The position numbers were made by a program, and so were the translations under genes. Positions 33,491 to 37,551 of a stretch of DNA of 37,551 nt are shown here, in pieces. The DNA is from Ignavibacteria bacterium UBA2373. GTDB taxonomy: Bacteria > Bacteroidota > Ignavibacteria > Kapaibacteriales > UBA961. The notes beneath the pieces were generated by a model. That model searched no databases, was not told the origin of the DNA, and saw nothing but the letters and a program-made list of their open reading frames with translations. Positions within the stretch are counted from its first letter, which is position 1. Every line of letters starts with the position of its first letter. The DNA lies in the NCBI GenBank assembly GCA_002344005.1, contig DDTD01000030.1, positions 1 to 37,551 of the forward strand, given 5' to 3'.

Positions 33491-34663
33491 TTAAGCTTGG
33501 ACGGGTTGTTCCATCCATGATTTATAATAATCTTTGACTTCGACAGATAATGCTTCTGTTGTAATACTGACGGGATTGAATGGATCAATCATCACCGCTA
33601 ATTCACCTGTTTCTTTTTTACCGATGCTGCGTTCAATAGCTCCGGGATGGGGTCCATGGGGAATGCCCGCAGGATGCAAAGTAATTTGCCCTTTTTGAAT
33701 ATTATTTCTGCTCATAAAATCACCGTCCACATAATACAGTAATTCATCGGAATCAATATTGCTATGATGATACGGTGCGGGAATTGCTTGCGGATGATAA
33801 TCATAAAGGCGGGGAACAAAGGAGCACACCACAAAATTTTTACCCTCCCATTGCTGATGAATCGGCGGCGGCATGTGGATACGTCCGGTAATAGGTTCAA
33901 AATCGAAAATGGAGAAAGCATAAGGATAGCAATAGCCGTCCCACCCAATAAGGTCAAAGGGATGATTGGCATAGACATAAGGATAGAGCAAACCATTCTT
34001 TTTAATCTGCACAAGAAATTCGCCCGTTTCATCGTGGGTTTCTAAGTTTTCCGGCAAACGGAAATCGCGTTCACAAAAAGGTGAATGTTCCAAAAACTGC
34101 CCCACATCATTGCGATAACGGCGTGGAGTGCGTATTGGTCCAAAAGATTCTATGGTCAAGAAATGATTGTCCTCTGTGTCGAATTGAAGTTGATAGACCG
34201 TGCCGCGAGGGATGATAAGATAATCGCCATACGAAAAGGGTAGAGAGCCGTAGGGAGTGCATAAAGTGCCGCTTCCTTTATGGATAAACAGCATTTCATC
34301 GGCATCGGCATTCTTGAAGAAGTACTCGGTCATGGACATACGCGGCGCGGCAAGCCCTATATGCAAATCATGATTCACAAAAAGGGTTTTACGACTTTCC
34401 ACATAATCATCGCTTGGTTCTATGGCAAAGCCCTGAAAACTTAATGCCTTCATATTATTGTGGATAGCAATATCCGGACGAATAGAACGCGGCTCACCGT
34501 AGCGGATAACCCTTGTTGGCGGCGAGCAATGATACAGCAATGATGACACACCGGAAAACCCTTCCGTGCCAAATAATTCTTCATGATACAAGTCGCCATT
34601 ATCACGACGATAGACCGTATGTCTTTTTGAGGGAATTTTACCCATTCTCTGATAAACCGGCAT
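33491..34663 (-). CDS. hmgA: Homogentisate 1,2-dioxygenase
   Basis: This enzyme opens the ring of homogentisate to maleylacetoacetate. It has 390 residues, and AAAGGAG is well placed before the ATG. Signatures include YHCSPPTRVIRYGEPRSI, RMSMTEYFFKNADADEMLFI and the cupin site: H300 in APYHHSN, E307 in DSDELLYYVDGDF, and H336/H339 in HPAGIPHGPHPGAIE, the usual iron ligands. The protein is shorter than the roughly 430-450-residue proteobacterial form, as is common for this second branch. It is first in the operon with hpd. Confidence 0.95.
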   Translation of the reverse strand: MPVYQRMGKIPSKRHTVYRRDNGDLYHEELFGTEGFSGVSSLLYHCSPPTRVIRYGEPRSIRPDIAIHNNMKALSFQGFAIEPSDDYVESRKTLFVNHDLHIGLAAPRMSMTEYFFKNADADEMLFIHKGSGTLCTPYGSLPFSYGDYLIIPRGTVYQLQFDTEDNHFLTIESFGPIRTPRRYRNDVGQFLEHSPFCERDFRLPENLETHDETGEFLVQIKKNGLLYPYVYANHPFDLIGWDGYCYPYAFSIFDFEPITGRIHMPPPIHQQWEGKNFVVCSFVPRLYDYHPQAIPAPYHHSNIDSDELLYYVDGDFMSRNNIQKGQITLHPAGIPHGPHPGAIERSIGKKETGELAVMIDPFNPVSITTEALSVEVKDYYKSWMEQPVQA

Positions 34664-34704
34664 ACACCAAACTCCTTTCAGGACTGTAAATTGAAACTGA
34701 TATG

Positions 34705-34712
34705 CAAAAATA
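34705..34712 (-). promoter_or_regulatory. -7 box upstream of hmgA
   Basis: Minus strand TATTTTTG fits TAnnTTTG, about 40 nt before the hmgA ATG. No good -33 TTTG; moderate to weak support. Confidence 0.4.
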
Positions 34713-34844
34713 CGGAAAAAACATATTTAAGAGTCTTTTGTATGAAATTGTTGTTTTTTCTCGTTCAATACATGAAAAACTCCTAATTTGCTTGTCGGAA
34801 AACGCTGTTTATCGAATGCTCTCATCATTAGACATTATATCAAC

Positions 34845-35132
34845 ATGAACAATAAATTTCGGAAAGTGGGTGATTTGCTCCAAAGCTATCTCAAAGAATC
34901 GGGTCTTGAGCATACATTGCAAGAAGCTGCGGTGCCTACCTATTGGCAGGAAATCATCGGTCAGCAACTGACGGCACAAACCTCCGTGAAGCGTTTTGAA
35001 GATGGCAGATTGTTCATCGAAGTTCCTGCGGCTGTGTGGCGGCAAGAGCTGGTGTTGCGACGTGAAGATATTCGTGCGAAAATAAATGCGCGTGCAGGAA
35101 AAGAAATTGTCAAAGAAATAATTATCAGATAA
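34845..35132 (+). CDS. DUF721 protein (DciA-like)
   Basis: 95 residues from ATG 34845 (MNNKFRKVGDLLQSYLKESG). The longer frame from 34788 has an implausible N-terminus. The DUF721 pattern is clear: KVGDLLQSYL, VPTYWQEIIGQQLTAQTSVK, FEDGRLFIEVPAAVWRQELV and LRREDIRAKINARAG. DUF721 includes DciA, the loader of the replicative helicase DnaB in bacteria without DnaC; short forms like this one are common in Bacteroidota. It is 9 nt upstream of the binding-protein gene, so co-transcription is likely but functionally unexplained. Confidence 0.85.
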   Translation: MNNKFRKVGDLLQSYLKESGLEHTLQEAAVPTYWQEIIGQQLTAQTSVKRFEDGRLFIEVPAAVWRQELVLRREDIRAKINARAGKEIVKEIIIR

Positions 35133-35141
35133 AGGAATGCT

Positions 35142-36899
35142 ATGAAAAATGTGTTTACTATTGCTGCAATCGTTCTTACTGTCGGTGTGTTAGGTTTGGT
35201 ATTAGGGGGTTGTGGCGACAACAAAGAACAGAATACTGTACCGGCACGTCAAGCCAATGGCGGCAAACAGTATGGCGGGATTTTTCGGGTGAATGAAGTA
35301 GGCGAAATGCGCGGCTTAGACCCCACAGGCATTAATGATGTGACAAGTCATCATATAGCCCATCAGATTTATGAAAATTTGCTCGATTTGGATGAGAATT
35401 TGCAATTAATCCCTACCCTTGCCGAACGATGGGAAGTGTCCACCGATGGACTTTCTTATACATATTTTTTACGTAAAGGCGTGCTGTTCCATGACAATGA
35501 ATGTTTTCCCGAAGGCAAAGGTCGTGAGATGAAAGCATCGGATGTGAAATTTACTTATGATCGTATTTGCGATGCACGTGCCAAACCGCGCGGTGCAGAA
35601 TATTTCAAAGGCAAAGTTGTTGGTGCTGAGGAATATTTTATGGCAACACAACAAGTCATGAATGGTGGCAATCCTGCAATACAAGGGGTCTCGGGCTTTG
35701 AAATAGTGGATGATTATACATTCCGTATTCGACTTATCAAACCTTTCGGTCCTTTTGAATATTATGTGGCTTTGGGTATGACCTATGTTTATCCGCCCGA
35801 AGCCGTAAAACATTATGGCGAGAATTTTTTCCAGCATCCTGTTGGGACAGGTCCTTTTTATTTCACTTCATGGACTCCCGACAGAGAATGTATTTTACAG
35901 CAATGGTCTAAATATTGGGGTAAAGATGATAAAGGAAATCAATTACCCTTTTTGGATAAAATTGTCTTTTCCTTCATGAAAGATGAGAAATCACAATTAT
36001 TAGAGTTTCGACAAGGTAATCTTGATGAATGTTATCGCATACCATCGGAATTTTTTCCTGAAATTGTCGGAGAAAATAAAAAGACAAAAGGCGAATATGC
36101 CAAATTTACTTTATTTGCCGTGCCTGCGCTTTCCACACAATTTTATGGCATGATCAATACAAGTAAAGAATTTTCCGATATTCGTATTCGTAAAGCATTT
36201 TCTATGGCTATTGACCGTGAACGTATTATTAAATATGTGTTGAAAGGTCAAGCAGCAAGTCCGGGACACTATGGTATTGTTCCTCCTGCGATGCCCGGCT
36301 ATGGCGAAGTAACACCCGGTTATACATTTAATCCGCAACAAGCTCAAAAATTATTGGCAGAAGCGGGATTTCCTCAAGGGAAGAATTTTCCTCCCATCAC
36401 CTTACAATTAAATAATGGCGGTGGAAGAAATTTACAAATTGCCGAGGCAATTCAATCACAGATACAAGAAAATTTGGGAATAAAAGTACAATTAAAGCAA
36501 GTAGAGTTTGCAAAACATTTGGATGAAGTGGATGCAGGGCGTGCATCATTCTATCGTTTGGGATGGATTGCCGATTATCCCGATCCGGAAAATTTCCTTA
36601 ATTTATTGTATGGCAAACTTGTTCCACCGAATGGCGGCATAAGTCCCATTAATACCGTTCGTTTCCAAAATGAAAGTTTTGATGCCTTATTTGACAAAGC
36701 ATTATTTACCACAGATCGTGATGAGCGTTTGGCACTCTATAAACAAGCCGAAAAGATTGCGATGGAATATGCACCGATGATGATAATTTTCCATGATGAA
36801 GATTATCGTTTAGTGCAGCCGGATATTCAAGATTACAGAAATAATGCTATGGACAGAAGAGTCTATAAATGGATTTGGAAAAAACCAAAAAGTGAGTGA
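35142..36899 (+). CDS. ABC transporter solute-binding lipoprotein, family 5
   Basis: A 585-residue lipoprotein: signal peptide with lipobox LGGC (C24), then SBP family 5 (peptide/nickel type) sequence. Hallmarks are GGIFRVNEVGEMRGLDP, HHIAHQIYENLLDLDENLQL, AERWEVSTDGLSYTYFLRKG, VGTGPFYFTSW and RKAFSMAIDRERIIKYVLKG. Length is normal for OppA/DppA. It would bind a peptide or similar solute and deliver it to an ABC permease, but no permease or ATPase gene is adjacent, so it is an orphan or the partner is elsewhere. The ligand is not predictable from the sequence. Confidence 0.9.
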   Translation: MKNVFTIAAIVLTVGVLGLVLGGCGDNKEQNTVPARQANGGKQYGGIFRVNEVGEMRGLDPTGINDVTSHHIAHQIYENLLDLDENLQLIPTLAERWEVSTDGLSYTYFLRKGVLFHDNECFPEGKGREMKASDVKFTYDRICDARAKPRGAEYFKGKVVGAEEYFMATQQVMNGGNPAIQGVSGFEIVDDYTFRIRLIKPFGPFEYYVALGMTYVYPPEAVKHYGENFFQHPVGTGPFYFTSWTPDRECILQQWSKYWGKDDKGNQLPFLDKIVFSFMKDEKSQLLEFRQGNLDECYRIPSEFFPEIVGENKKTKGEYAKFTLFAVPALSTQFYGMINTSKEFSDIRIRKAFSMAIDRERIIKYVLKGQAASPGHYGIVPPAMPGYGEVTPGYTFNPQQAQKLLAEAGFPQGKNFPPITLQLNNGGGRNLQIAEAIQSQIQENLGIKVQLKQVEFAKHLDEVDAGRASFYRLGWIADYPDPENFLNLLYGKLVPPNGGISPINTVRFQNESFDALFDKALFTTDRDERLALYKQAEKIAMEYAPMMIIFHDEDYRLVQPDIQDYRNNAMDRRVYKWIWKKPKSE

Positions 36900-37001
36900 T
36901 AAAGAGTAGATGCGTTTGGTAAGGGTGTGTTCTAATCTAAATAATCATCAGTTTCTATGTTATTATGTTTTCGCAAGAAGAACATTTAGCCAATAGATAA
37001 A

Positions 37002-37551
37002 ATGAAAAAAAGACAGAATAAGAATATAACAAGTACAAAAACCAAGTTCAAACCATCCAAACGTAAGGGTTTTTTCAACAATAAAATACTAGAGTTTATA
37101 CTTAATACTGTTTTTATTGGCGGATCGTGTCTTTCAATTTGGTCAATACTAATCTATCGTGAGACAATAATTGACAAGAATATTACGCTTGTATTGTTCC
37201 TTGTTCCGGGAATCTTCATGACTCCGATTTACTATAAAAGAATAAATTTAATTAATGAAGATCCGATTCATGTTAATCCAATAAATGCAAGGTATGGTGA
37301 TCCGGTTCGTTGGATATTGCATTGGCTCATATATATGATTTTTCATTATTTCTTCCATAATAAAAAGATAGATGAAATTAAAGGGAATCCACTTCTTTGG
37401 CTTCTACATTATATTTTTCATATCTGTACAACAGGTTCTTTAATTGTTTTCATATTTTTAGCGTCAAATTTTTATTTAGCCACTGATGACAATGTTGAAT
37501 ATAAACGATTTGATATTGTTAGAAAAGACAGCATTTCTGGAAGATCAGGAT
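37002..37551 (+). CDS. Membrane protein, truncated by window edge
   Basis: From ATG 37002 the frame stays open to the last base (183 codons). It has a basic N-terminus (KKRQNKN, KFKPSKRKGFFNNK) and four hydrophobic segments: around residues 33-53 (LNTVFIGGSCLSIWSILI), 61-79 (ITLVLFLVPGIFMTPIYY), 106-121 (WILHWLIYMIFHYFF) and 132-158 (LLWLLHYIFHICTTGSLIVF). No family is recognised. It continues beyond the window. Confidence 0.7.
   Translation, partial: MKKRQNKNITSTKTKFKPSKRKGFFNNKILEFILNTVFIGGSCLSIWSILIYRETIIDKNITLVLFLVPGIFMTPIYYKRINLINEDPIHVNPINARYGDPVRWILHWLIYMIFHYFFHNKKIDEIKGNPLLWLLHYIFHICTTGSLIVFIFLASNFYLATDDNVEYKRFDIVRKDSISGRSG

Overview
The window is about 37.5 kb of AT-rich DNA from a bacterium of the FCB group (Bacteroidota or a close relative such as Kapabacteria/Chlorobiota). 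This rests on five large predicted secreted proteins that end in a type A type-IX-secretion (T9SS) sorting domain, FCB-type '-7' boxes (TAnnTTTG) before several genes, a DUF1800/DUF1501 pair, PNGGE-type and choice-of-anchor-like domains, and hairpin-rich intergenic repeats. The species cannot be named from sequence alone. No rRNA, tRNA or CRISPR array was seen.

Layout. (1) 1-1469: the end of a phosphoribosyltransferase gene overlapping by ATGA a DprA/Smf-like gene, possibly a defence-type pair cut by the window edge. (2) 1470-3960: a decayed island. Small reading frames each carry an in-frame stop, one is a HigB/RelE-like toxin with a stop and a frameshift, and a 71-bp promoter-plus-hairpin element occurs twice. 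One small secreted protein (3191-3706) is intact. (3) 3987-9262: a membrane di-iron (Coq7/ferritin-like) protein, DUF1800 and Tat/T9SS DUF1501 proteins, and a GT-C-like membrane protein. (4) 9401-22040, minus strand: five genes for surface or secreted proteins. They are two tandem propeller paralogues, a giant VWA/WD40/T9SS protein, an OmpA protein with two peptidoglycan-binding domains, and another T9SS protein. Four are separated by 4 to 23 nt and form a probable operon. Divergent from it is an ECF sigma factor with a membrane anti-sigma-like protein that has a beta-rich C-terminal domain. (5) 23988-30230: an array of orphan polymorphic-toxin C-termini and probable immunity genes, all on the minus strand, bounded by recurring composite repeat blocks. 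(6) 30231-37551: housekeeping and metabolic genes: glycosyltransferase, queC, the tyrosine-degradation pair hpd and hmgA, a DciA-like DUF721 protein, a family 5 solute-binding lipoprotein, and a truncated membrane protein at the edge.

The most interesting part is region 5. At least four toxin-tip/immunity cassettes, most with toxins that are start-less or frameshifted, are separated by copies of the same repeat block. One junction carries a 327-bp copy of the 3' end of the neighbouring anti-sigma gene, creating a chimeric reading frame. This looks like a store of displaced toxin modules that grew by homologous recombination between repeats. That interpretation is inference; the repeats, frameshifts and gene order are read directly from the sequence.
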